64,000 bases of DNA, taken from JANNMJ01 sp031425525. Its GTDB lineage: Bacteria; Bacteroidota; Bacteroidia; Cytophagales; Hymenobacteraceae. This document shows positions 7,967 to 16,201 of this stretch, one piece after another; positions within the stretch are counted from its first letter, which is position 1; each line of letters opens with the position of its first letter. The position numbers were made by a program, and so were the translations under genes. The stretch lies in NCBI GenBank assembly GCA_031425525.1, contig JANPJM010000071.1, positions 18,497-82,496 on the forward strand, written 5' to 3'. The notes beneath the pieces are model-generated. The model was given only the letters and a program-made list of their open reading frames with translations, was not told the DNA's origin and ran no database searches.

Positions 7967-10900
7967 CTACGGCACGGCCACCCAATCCACCAACAGGTTC
8001 TGGCCCCAGAGGGCGCCCGTGGCGGTGCCGCCACTCACGGTCATCGCGTCAGTGCGCGAGACGTTCACCACGAAGCCGGCAGCATTGATGCCGCGCGTGG
8101 TGGCGGTGAAGGTGTCGGTGTAGGTCTGCCCGGTTTCGGTGCGGATGGTGCAGATAATCTGCCCCGGCACGGCGGCGAAGGCCACGGGAAAGACGACGGT
8201 AATCGACTTCACGCCGCCGCTGGGGTTGCTGCCCACCGTGGCCGTGCCGCTCTGGCCGCCGTTGGCGAGGCGGCCGATGAGCGTCGTGTTCGCCACGGAC
8301 TTGATCGTGCCGTTGGCATCAGCCGTCAGCACGCGGGCGCCGGTGCCGTTGAGGCCGGCCACCGTGAGGCCACCTTCGGCCCAGATTTTCACCTGCCGGT
8401 TGGTGGCGCTGGTGCCGGCGCCCACGATATCGAGCGCGCCCGGCGTGAACGCTTGATAGCCGATTTTGCCGGCGTCGGCCTGCTTGCCAGCCACGTTGGT
8501 GCCGAATTCGAGGGTGCGCTGGTCGCCGTTTAGTTCTACGTCGCCGTCGGCGTTGATGCGCAGGCGCGTGGCGCTATTGGTGCGGAAAATCAACGAGCCG
8601 TTGCGCTGGTTCACCAGTTCCAGATTCACCGCCCCATCGGCGCCGTAGCCGAGCCAGCCGGCGCGCCCCCCGGCCAGGCCGCTCGTATAGAATTCCATAA
8701 AGGTGTGTTCGCCGGCGTTGGGCGCCACGAGTTGCAGGGCGGCGCCGCGCGCGTCGAGGCGGCCGGAGCCTACCACGTGCAGCTCCTGCTCGGGAGTGCC
8801 GGTGTTGATGCCGACGTTGCCGCCACCGGCCACGCCGGGCGCCACGAACAGGCGGAAGTCGGCTACCGAGGTTTCGGCCAGGTTCAGGCCGTTGCTGGCC
8901 AGGTTCCAGTGGAAACGGCGGGCGTTGGCGTTGTTGCGGAAACCCAGCAGCTGCGAGGCGGAGCCGGTGCCCCGGATGGTGACGGCGCGGTCGGAAGTAG
9001 CGGTGGTGTTGAGGCCGATAAAGCCGTCGTTGTCGATGTGGAGGCCTTCGTCGTCGCCGTCGTTGGAGAGGCGGAAGTCGTTAAGCTCGATGTTCTGGGT
9101 GGCGGTGTGGGAGCCGAGGTCGTCGTTGAACGAGCTAAGGGGCAGGCTCACGGTCGAGCCGTCCGGGTTCTGGCCCACCACGCCGCCCGCCACCGTGGGC
9201 ACGTAGGTTTGCACGGCGCCGGGGTTGAGGCCGTTGATCACCACGGCCACCGTGGCGGTGGCCCCCGCCGCCACCGCCGACGGCTCGGTGGGCAACAGGG
9301 CCAACAGCCGCGAGGGGCCGGTGCCCCCCGTGTTTTCCAGCGAACGGACTTCCCAGGTGCTGGACGTTCCCTGCCGGAGGCCGGCCACGTACAGCCGGGG
9401 AAACGCGCTGGTCAGCGCCGTTGCCGGCGCAAGGGATAGGCGTTGGCTTGCGCCGGAGAACAGATAGAAGCCCGCCGAGGCCAGGTTCGTCAGCGCGGCC
9501 GCCCCGGCGCGGTCGATCAGCACCTGCACACCCGTGGGGCCGTGGGCCACGGCCGCCGTGGGCTGGCCACGCAACAGCAACACGTGCGACAGGGCGCCGC
9601 TGGGGCTCAGCGTGAGGGCCCGCCCCACGGTGCCCGTATCTAGCCGGGTGAAGACATGGATGCCGTTGGTTACGCTGGACTGCACGACGGCCCGCACCGA
9701 TTCGTTCGGCGCGAAAGGCGTGGCTGTGAGCGTAATCGTGGGCACGTTGAGGTTCGTGACATCCACCACGCGGAAGCTTTGCGCGCCCGCCGGGCCGCCC
9801 GCCACGAACACCCGGTTGCCCGTAGCGGGCGTGATTTCCCAGGGGCCGGCGCCGAGGTTCACCGAACCCGCACCCGTGAAGCCGCCGGGGCCCACGAGGA
9901 GCAGCCGCAGCGTAGCCCCGTTGAGGATAAACGCCACTTGCCCATCGGAACGGAACGCGATGCGCGAGCCGCCATACCCGCCCACAGTCTGCACCAGCAC
10001 CGGCGCGTTGGGGTTGCTCACGTTGTAGCGGCGCAGTTCGGTGGCCGTCAGCACGAGGGCCGTGGTGCCGTGGACGGCCACGGCCGTCATCGGGCCGCTC
10101 TGCGCGAGCAGGCCCGCCGCTGCCGGGCCGGCGGGGGGGTCGAGGCCAGCGGCCGGTTCGAGGGCGGCGGCCGTGAGCGTGCCGTTGGCATCGGCGGAAA
10201 CCAGGCGCGGCCGGAAGCCTTCGAGCCCCTCAATCCGCACGGTGCTGCCCACGCCCGCTACGTGCAACGACGCCGCCGGTGTGGCCGTGCCGAGGCCCAC
10301 GCGCCCGCCGTCCTGAATGAACAGGCGGTTGTCGGCGACGCCGGATTCGGCCAGATTCAGGCCGCCGCCGGCCAGGTTCCAGTGCCACTGGCGGGCGCCG
10401 CCGCTATCCAGGAAACCGAGCAATTGCGACGACGTGCCCGCCCCGCGCACCACCAGCGGCCGGGCCACATCGGGGGCGCTGCCGCCGATGCCCACGAAAC
10501 CGGCATCGTTCCACTCCACCGCGTTGGGGGCCAGAAACGCGCCCAGCGCCCCGCCGCCCGCCCCCAGCAGGTACGGGCCGTTCAGGGTCGAAGAATAAAC
10601 CAGCCCGTTCTGCGCATTGGCGGCCGCGCCGAGCAGCAGGAAGTTGTTGTTGAGCGCCACGGATTGCGTGGCCGCGTGGTTGCCGAGGTTGTCGGCGGGG
10701 GGGGCGGGCAGCGTGAGGGTGTTGCCGCCGCTGATGCTGAGATTGGCACCGCTCAGACTCAGGGTCTGGCCGTCGGTATCGGTCACGGAGCCGCCGCCGT
10801 TGGAGAGGCTGATGGTGGCGCCGGTTTTACTGAGGGTTTGCAGCTCGTTGGTGGCCGAGGCGTCGGGCAGGGCGAGCGTGTTGCCGCCGCTGATGCTCAG

Positions 10901-12133
10901 GTTCGCGCCGCTGAGGCTCAGAGTTTGCGCGTCGAGGTCGGGGGGCAGCGTGATGGTATTGCCGCCCGAGATGCTCAGGTTTTGACCGGTGCGGGTGAGG
11001 ATTTGCGCATCGGTATCGGCGGGCAGTGTGATGCTGTTGCCGCCGCTGATGCTCAGGTTCTGGCCGGTCAGGGTCAGGGTTTGCGCGTCGGTATCGGCGG
11101 GCACCGGCGCGCTGCCGAGCGTGCCATCCGGGGCCGTGGTCACCATCCGGGTACCGGCGCCGGTGAGGCCGCCGAGCTGCACGCCCGCTCCGCTCACGCG
11201 CAGGGCGTCGGCGGCGCCGGGGGTGCCACCGGTGAGGACGAAGAAGTAGTCGCGCGCGGCCACGTCGGCGCGGCCGTTGGGGTAGAAATCCGCGTCGTAC
11301 TGCCAGTTGAAGGAGGCGTTGGTCGCTGCCGAGACCTGCACCGGCCGGAAGGTGTAGGTCTGGCCCGCGCGCAGCAGCACGGGGCTGCTCAACGGCACCT
11401 CCACCGCCAGATGCGGCCCGGCCGAAAAAATACTGGTCGGTGCGGCGGCGGCGGCCCGCAATAGCGTACCGCCCAGGCCCTGGCCCTCATACACTTCCAC
11501 GCCCAGAATCAGGGTTTCCATCGGCCCGCCCGACGTGGCGGCGGCTTGCACCTGGCCCCACAGTTCGACACTGGTCAGGCCCGCGTCCTGCGGCGCCGTG
11601 AACGACTGCCACGCCGTGCCCGCGCCCACCGCCTGGCGGGTGGTGAGCAGGGCGTTGTTATTATGGTCGAGCAGCACGACGGGCGTGCCGGTCACCGTGC
11701 CGTTCCAGGCGGTCACGGTCAGCGACTGGCCGCCGGCGGCTACGGTGGTAGCCTGATTCAGCGCCCCGCCGAGTTGCAGGGTGCCGGTGCCGGTTTTGGT
11801 GAGGCCGTTGGCGGCGGTGGTCTGCGTCTGCTGGCCGTCGGGCAAATACAGCCAGCGCGTGCCCTGGCCGGTGGCGTACCACAGCCCTACCGAGTCGGCG
11901 GGGGTGGCGGGGTTGCCGGCCTGAAAAACTACCATCCCCAAGGGCGGCGCGGCGATGGCACGGCGCGCGGCAGGCGGCAGGCGCGGCAGCAGCAGGCCTT
12001 TGGTGGCGCTGCTGATGTCGAGGGCGGCGTTAGGATTCGGCGTGGTGGTACCGATGCCGATGGACTGCCCGCGCGCACCCAAAGGCACGGCCAGCGTCAG
12101 GAAAAGGACGAGTCGAAGTAGGGGTTTCAGCAT
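7967..12133 (-). CDS. Secreted fibre-like protein 2 with tandem repeats and lectin-like tip
   Basis: This is a 1388-aa secreted protein. The signal peptide MLKPLLRLVLFLTLAVPLGA is followed by SIGIGTTTPNPNAALDISS, then the shared head module (TKGLLLPRL..., YATGQGTRWLYLPD). A jelly-roll-like module lies around residues 140-330. Tandem 26-residue units of the type QTLSLSGANLSISGGNTLTL follow (DNA 10721-11113). Two ADNLGNHAATQ/DDLGSHTATQ blocks and a middle propeller-like segment come next. The last 100 residues (GQIICTIRTETGQTYTDTFT ... WGQNLLVDWVAVP) resemble the H-type lectin fold. The start is ATG 12133, with a GTG two codons upstream. Its promoter carries the dyad operator described at 12139-12198. 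Confidence 0.82.
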   Translation of the reverse strand: MLKPLLRLVLFLTLAVPLGARGQSIGIGTTTPNPNAALDISSATKGLLLPRLPPAARRAIAAPPLGMVVFQAGNPATPADSVGLWYATGQGTRWLYLPDGQQTQTTAANGLTKTGTGTLQLGGALNQATTVAAGGQSLTVTAWNGTVTGTPVVLLDHNNNALLTTRQAVGAGTAWQSFTAPQDAGLTSVELWGQVQAAATSGGPMETLILGVEVYEGQGLGGTLLRAAAAAPTSIFSAGPHLAVEVPLSSPVLLRAGQTYTFRPVQVSAATNASFNWQYDADFYPNGRADVAARDYFFVLTGGTPGAADALRVSGAGVQLGGLTGAGTRMVTTAPDGTLGSAPVPADTDAQTLTLTGQNLSISGGNSITLPADTDAQILTRTGQNLSISGGNTITLPPDLDAQTLSLSGANLSISGGNTLALPDASATNELQTLSKTGATISLSNGGGSVTDTDGQTLSLSGANLSISGGNTLTLPAPPADNLGNHAATQSVALNNNFLLLGAAANAQNGLVYSSTLNGPYLLGAGGGALGAFLAPNAVEWNDAGFVGIGGSAPDVARPLVVRGAGTSSQLLGFLDSGGARQWHWNLAGGGLNLAESGVADNRLFIQDGGRVGLGTATPAASLHVAGVGSTVRIEGLEGFRPRLVSADANGTLTAAALEPAAGLDPPAGPAAAGLLAQSGPMTAVAVHGTTALVLTATELRRYNVSNPNAPVLVQTVGGYGGSRIAFRSDGQVAFILNGATLRLLLVGPGGFTGAGSVNLGAGPWEITPATGNRVFVAGGPAGAQSFRVVDVTNLNVPTITLTATPFAPNESVRAVVQSSVTNGIHVFTRLDTGTVGRALTLSPSGALSHVLLLRGQPTAAVAHGPTGVQVLIDRAGAAALTNLASAGFYLFSGASQRLSLAPATALTSAFPRLYVAGLRQGTSSTWEVRSLENTGGTGPSRLLALLPTEPSAVAAGATATVAVVINGLNPGAVQTYVPTVAGGVVGQNPDGSTVSLPLSSFNDDLGSHTATQNIELNDFRLSNDGDDEGLHIDNDGFIGLNTTATSDRAVTIRGTGSASQLLGFRNNANARRFHWNLASNGLNLAETSVADFRLFVAPGVAGGGNVGINTGTPEQELHVVGSGRLDARGAALQLVAPNAGEHTFMEFYTSGLAGGRAGWLGYGADGAVNLELVNQRNGSLIFRTNSATRLRINADGDVELNGDQRTLEFGTNVAGKQADAGKIGYQAFTPGALDIVGAGTSATNRQVKIWAEGGLTVAGLNGTGARVLTADANGTIKSVANTTLIGRLANGGQSGTATVGSNPSGGVKSITVVFPVAFAAVPGQIICTIRTETGQTYTDTFTATTRGINAAGFVVNVSRTDAMTVSGGTATGALWGQNLLVDWVAVP
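10721..11113 (-). repeat. Tandem 78-bp coding repeats in fibre 2
   Basis: The phrase GTTGCCGCCGCTGATGCT recurs at 10721, 10880 and 11036, and a variant lies at 10958. Spacing is exactly 78 bp for the last three, with one divergent unit plus 3 bp between the first two. Each unit encodes 26 residues centred on NLSISGGNT and a DTDAQTL-type linker. The repeats would lengthen the fibre shaft, and recombination between units could change its length. Confidence 0.85.
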
Positions 12134-12138
12134 AGGCA

Positions 12139-12198
12139 CAAAGCACGCCCTCCCTCCTACCCACCCCCAAGCGCGCCACCTACCCTAATCAGGGGAGG
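12139..12198 (-). promoter_or_regulatory. Promoter and dyad operator of fibre 2
   Basis: On the minus strand the -7-like box GTGCTTTG (plus coordinates 12139-12146) ends 5 nt before the ATG, so the mRNA is nearly leaderless. Exactly 36 nt upstream of TTTG lies the dyad CCTACCCTAATCAGGGGAGG (12179-12198, plus-strand reading). The same dyad at nearly the same spacing occurs at 28388-28407 and 31421-31440. Confidence 0.68.
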
Positions 12199-12245
12199 AA
12201 CTACCCAGCCGCTGCTTGCTCCCATCAACCAACAACTAACAACCA

Positions 12246-15200
12246 TCAACTATACCAACCGCGTCCCATCGGGACCGTCAGCACCACTTTCCAGGCGCCG
12301 GACGGGCCGGGGGCGGCCGTCAGCGTGCCGCCCAGCTTGTGGGCGCGCTGCTGCATATTCCGCAGCCCTTGCCCGCCGACGGGCCACGAAAAGCTCGGCC
12401 CCGGCCCGGCGCCTTCTTCGCCAACCGTGAGCGTGAGCGCCCCGCTGGCCCGCGCCAGCTCTACGACCAGGTGCGCCAGCCGGCCGTGACGCACGGCGTT
12501 GGTGATGCTTTTCTGGAACACCAGGTACACGCACTGCCGCACGGTGGGCGACAGGCGCAGGTCGGGCGGGAGGCCGTCGGCGGTAAGCACCCAGGTGAGG
12601 CCGAGCGGTGCGGCGAGGTGCAGAAGCTGCTCGCGCATCCGGCTCAAAAGCGTATCCACCGATTCCTGGCGTGCGTCGAGGCTCCACCCGACATCGCTCA
12701 GCGTGGCGATGGCGTCGCGCGAGGCCGCCGCAATGCGACCCAGCCCGGTGGCCGTGGAGGCAGGTTCCGGAGGCATCTGCCGCGTAAATTCGGCCTGCCC
12801 GGCAATGCGGATCACAGCGAGCCTACGTCGTCGTGGAGGTTGGCGGCGATTTGGGTGCGCACCCGCTCCACGGCCAGCAACTGCCTTACCCGCAGCCGGT
12901 GCAACCCGTATAGCACCCCGCCGCCCACGACCGTCAGCAGCGCCAAGAACCACCCACGCTGCCACAGCGGCGGCACCACCCGCAACGGCAGTCGCAGCTC
13001 GTGGCGGCTCCAGCTACCATCCGGCCCGGCCCCGCGAATGCGGAGGGTGTCGAGGCCGGCGGGCAGCCCGGCCAGCCGCAGCGTGCGCTCGGCGCCCAGC
13101 GAAAGCCACGGCGCCGTGCGCCCGCCAAGCTGGTAAGCGTACTGATGCTGCCCGGTTTCGCGGAAATCGACCAGCGCAAACTGCACGCTCAGGAACCCGC
13201 CCTCGGCCGGGAGCGTGAGCGGGGGCGCGCCGGGCGCGGGCGAGGGCAGCTCGCGCAGGCGGCCATCGTAGGTACTGAGGCCGGTGAGCAGCAGCGGCGG
13301 CGCGGCCGAAATCGCGGGGCCGCCGGTAGGCGCTGGGCTGGGCGGCACTTCGCTCAGACCCGCCACTCCGCCGAACAAAAACCGCCCATTGCGCCGCCGC
13401 AGCGCCGAACCGTGGTTGAATTCGTCGCCGGCGAGGCCATCGCGGGCAAAAAAAGAGCTGAATTGCCCCGTGCGCCAGCTCATCCGCGAGAGCCCCCGCT
13501 GGGTAGCGAGCCAGAGCGCTGAGTCGCCTTCGGGCAGCACGGCGCACACCAGATCATCGGGCAGGCCATCGGTCTGGCGCCAGATGCGCCAGCGGTTGGT
13601 GCGCAAATCGAGCCGCCCCAGGCCGCCGCCGCGCGTGCCCACCCACACGTAGCGCCCCCCCGGCGCAGGCCACACGCTGAGTACGTCGTTGACGGGCAGC
13701 CCCCCGCGCCCGGCGCCCCAGTGGTGGCGCACCTGCCCGGCAGCATCGAGCCGAAACAAGCCCAGCTCGGTGGCGGCCCACACATCGCCGCCGCCGGGCA
13801 CCGCTACCAACGCGCGGTACCGCAGCTCCGAAGCATTCAGCCAACGGGCGGGCGCATCAAGAATAGCCAATCGGCGGCCGGTGGTGCGGTCGTAGAGGCG
13901 CAGGTCGGTGTAGGAGCCGACCCAGAGGCGGTTGCGGGCGTCGGGCAGCAGACAGGTGGCGTGGTGGCCGCGACGGTCGGTGGTGGCGTCTTCGTCGGGT
14001 TCGAGCTGGACGAAGCGATTGGCGGCAGGCTGGTAGCGCACCAGGCCCGGCCCTTCGCCGGCAATCCAGATTTCGCCGGTGGCGGAGTCGGCCCACAGCC
14101 CGTAGACGGTCGGCTGGAACTCGCGGCCGTCGCGCAACCAGCGTAGCCGCTGCCAGGCACCCGTGGGGTCGAGCCGAAAGAAACCCGCGTACGACCCCAC
14201 GTACAGCGCCCCGTCGGACGTTTCGACGAGCCCACGGGTGCTGAACACACTCCCCGGTAGCCATTGCCGGGGCGGAGGCGCGAGTGTGGCGAAGCGCGGG
14301 CGCTGGTTGTCGAGCTGCGCGACGCCCTGATTGGTACCCACCCAAATGTTGCCGCTGCGGTCTTCAAAAAAACACTGCACCCGAAACGGCCCACCGAGCA
14401 GGGGGCGCACAACGGCGCCCACCGAGTCGAGGCGCCCGCTGGCGGGGTCGAGGCGCTGAATTTCGTCGGGGCCGGGGCCGAACCACACGCTGCCCCAGCG
14501 GTCGGCGCCGATGCTGAACATAGCCTCCGCCCCCGCCCCGGCGTGCGGCAGCGTGACGAGGCGCCGGGGCGGCGTGTCGGGGTCGGGCGCGGCGCGGTAC
14601 ACGCCCTCGCGACTGGCGAGCAGCCACCCGCCACCCACTTCGGCCCGCACCAGTCGCAGCGGCTGGCCGGGCACCACGATCACCTGCCGCTCGCGGCCGT
14701 CGGGGGCCAGCACCGCAACCCGGCCGAGATACGTTTCGACGAGCGCGCCGCCGTCGGCCTGGGGATGAATGCCGATTACCGTGCGGGTCAGGCGCCCGGC
14801 GGCGGCCACGCTCAACCGCACATGCATGACCGGCGGGGTAGCGGCACCGGCCGGCCCGGCCGGCGGCACCCGGTATACTTCGCCGAACTGCGTACCGGCC
14901 CACACGGCGCCATCGGGGGCGCGGGCCAGAGCCGTCACACCCACGTGGACGCCCAGGGCCACCTCCTGAAGCGAGCGCCCGGCGCGGTCGTAGGCATAAA
15001 GGCCGCCGGTGGTGCCCAGGAGCAGGCGCCCGGCGGCGTCTTCGGTAACGGCCCAAACGGTGGGGTTCGGTAGGGTTCGGCCGCTGAGGCGCGCAAACGA
15101 GCGCAGCTCGTAACCGTCGTAGCGGTCGAGGCCGTTTTCGGTTCCGATCCAGAGAAACCCCGCGCGATCCTGGTAAAAACAATGGACGATGCGGTGCGCG

Positions 15201-15331
15201 AGTCTATCGACCACGCCTAGGGTGCGCACCACGCGCGGCGCTTGCGCGCGGGCCAAACTCGCCAGCAACCCATTGAGCAGGACACTCAACAGCAGGCAGT
15301 TCAGGACAAAGGCCGGAAGGCGGGCACGCAT
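12246..15331 (-). pseudogene. Propeller sensor histidine kinase, single-base frameshift
   Basis: This is a membrane sensor kinase of the two-component-regulator-propeller class. A signal anchor at ATG 15331 (MRARLPAFVLNCLLLSVLLN) is followed by periplasmic beta-propeller repeats (DRAGFLWIGTENGLDRYDGY, then VWVGTRGGGLGRLD), a Y_Y_Y domain and one membrane helix. A HisKA_3 histidine box follows, IAANLHDDVGSL. The frame then stops at TGA 12812-12814. The remainder, RIAGQAEFTRQMPPEP, a dimer helix and a HATPase domain (GQGLRNMQQRAHKLGG), continues in another frame to 12246. Inserting one C (CTG-CTG-ATC) would restore DVGSLLIRIAGQ, matching DVGSLLARVTMQ in the intact paralogue at 36647. It is either a real null allele or a sequencing error. 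No response regulator is adjacent. Confidence 0.85.
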
Positions 15332-15455
15332 CGGGTGCCGAAGATAGTGCCTGGCCCGGTTGGCGTGGTTGGCCTGCTTGAGCCGGCGGCCCGACCGCAC
15401 CCGAACTTTACGCCCAATGGCGCCGAAGCAAGGCTGCCGTCGCATAAATCATCCG

Positions 15456-15863
15456 ATGCTAGCCCCTACATCTGCCTCTGAAACCACCTACGCCATCCCG
15501 GCCGCTTTCCGCCGCCTCGAAAATCTGCACATCGTGTTCTGGCTCGTCAAAGACCTGAGCTGGTGTTTGGTGTGGAAGCCGTTGGGCGTGCTGATGATGT
15601 TGCCTACGCTCGGCATCGCAGGGGTCATTTTCTGGCGTACCCGCGCGCTGCCCGTCGAGCGGGCCCACAACCTGGCCATTCTGTGCTGGATTACGGCCAA
15701 CTCGTACTGGATGCTGAGCGAGTTCGTGGGTTTCGATACGGCGCCCGTGTTCGGCGGATTGGCTACCGGCAAGCAGCTTGCGCTGGTGCCGTTTGGGGCG
15801 GGGCTGGTGGTGCTGGCGGTGCATTACGGGCGGGCGTGGCGACGGGGCAAGGCCGCAGGCTGA
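15456..15863 (+). CDS. Small conserved membrane protein
   Basis: This 135-aa protein has three to four hydrophobic helices (VWKPLGVLMMLPTLGIAGVIF, AHNLAILCWITANSYWMLSE and ALVPFGAGLVVLAVHY) separated by short charged loops. I recognise no named family; it looks like a small conserved Bacteroidota integral membrane protein. ATG 15456 is chosen because the hydrophilic start MLAPTSASETTYAIP leads directly into the fold; upstream in-frame ATGs would add Arg-rich sequence. It is divergent from the kinase gene. A decayed copy lies at 4049-4255, and both copies are followed by the same terminator element. Confidence 0.6.
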   Translation: MLAPTSASETTYAIPAAFRRLENLHIVFWLVKDLSWCLVWKPLGVLMMLPTLGIAGVIFWRTRALPVERAHNLAILCWITANSYWMLSEFVGFDTAPVFGGLATGKQLALVPFGAGLVVLAVHYGRAWRRGKAAG

Positions 15864-15878
15864 CCGTTCGACCTTCCG

Positions 15879-15917
15879 CCCAAAAAAGCGCCACTCCACC
15901 GGAGCGACGCTTTTGGG
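15879..15917. terminator. Terminator hairpin, repeated element copy 3
   Basis: CCCAAAAAAGCG and CGCTTTTGGG arms flank a CACCGGAGCG loop. T-runs occur on both strands, so it can terminate the membrane protein gene from the left and the fibre relic from the right. It is closely related to the copy at 7825 (shared ACCGGAGCGACGCTTT). Confidence 0.8.
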
Positions 15918-16009
15918 CCGCTCAGCCCCCGGCTCGTTCGGTTTGAGCGGGGGCACGGGCGCGTAGCGGGCAGGCAGCGGCCGACAGCACGTCGGCCAAC
16001 GTCTTGCAT

Positions 16010-16141
16010 TAGTTTAGCCGAAAAGCTGACCTCGGCCCATCCGGTGCCGTCCCAGATCAGCGACAGCACATTGCCGGGGCCGAAGGAGTGCGTACCGCTC
16101 AACTTCGCGTTGCCGGTATCGACCAACTCGAACGTGCCGTT
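16010..16141 (-). pseudogene. Fibre protein C-terminal relic
   Basis: A minus-strand segment reads NGTFELVDTGNAKLSG, then GNVLSLIWDGTGWAEVSFSA. The pattern LSLIxDGTxWxEVSxSA is typical of the end of Bacteroidota fibre-like proteins. No upstream fibre body exists, because the neighbouring region belongs to the hybrid regulator gene. It therefore looks like the 3' stub of a lost sixth fibre gene. It keeps the downstream terminator seen after fibres 1 and 2. Confidence 0.6.
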
Positions 16142-16186
16142 GGCGCCCCCACCCCAGCCGCCGCGCACTACGCAGCAGTCGCGCCG

Positions 16187-16194
16187 CACCTTTG
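16187..16194 (+). promoter_or_regulatory. -7 box of the hybrid regulator gene
   Basis: CACCTTTG resembles the Bacteroidota -7 element TAnnTTTG and ends 7 nt before the ATG at 16202. Transcription would start close to the start codon, giving a very short or absent leader. Confidence 0.5.
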
Positions 16195-16201
16195 CGGCCT
16201 G

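Noticed and set aside
9656..11464. A 602-codon plus-strand frame opposite fibre 2
   Set aside because: It mirrors the repetitive GC-rich fibre codons; composition is Ala/Gly/Arg/His with no family match.
4365..12133. Prophage tail region
   Set aside because: Fibre-like proteins have Sec signal peptides and no capsid, terminase, portal, integrase or lysis gene is nearby; the head motif is common in Bacteroidota secreted proteins.
12800..12830. Programmed ribosomal frameshift in the kinase
   Set aside because: There is no slippery heptamer or downstream structure at the shift, and the paralogue encodes the same region in one frame.
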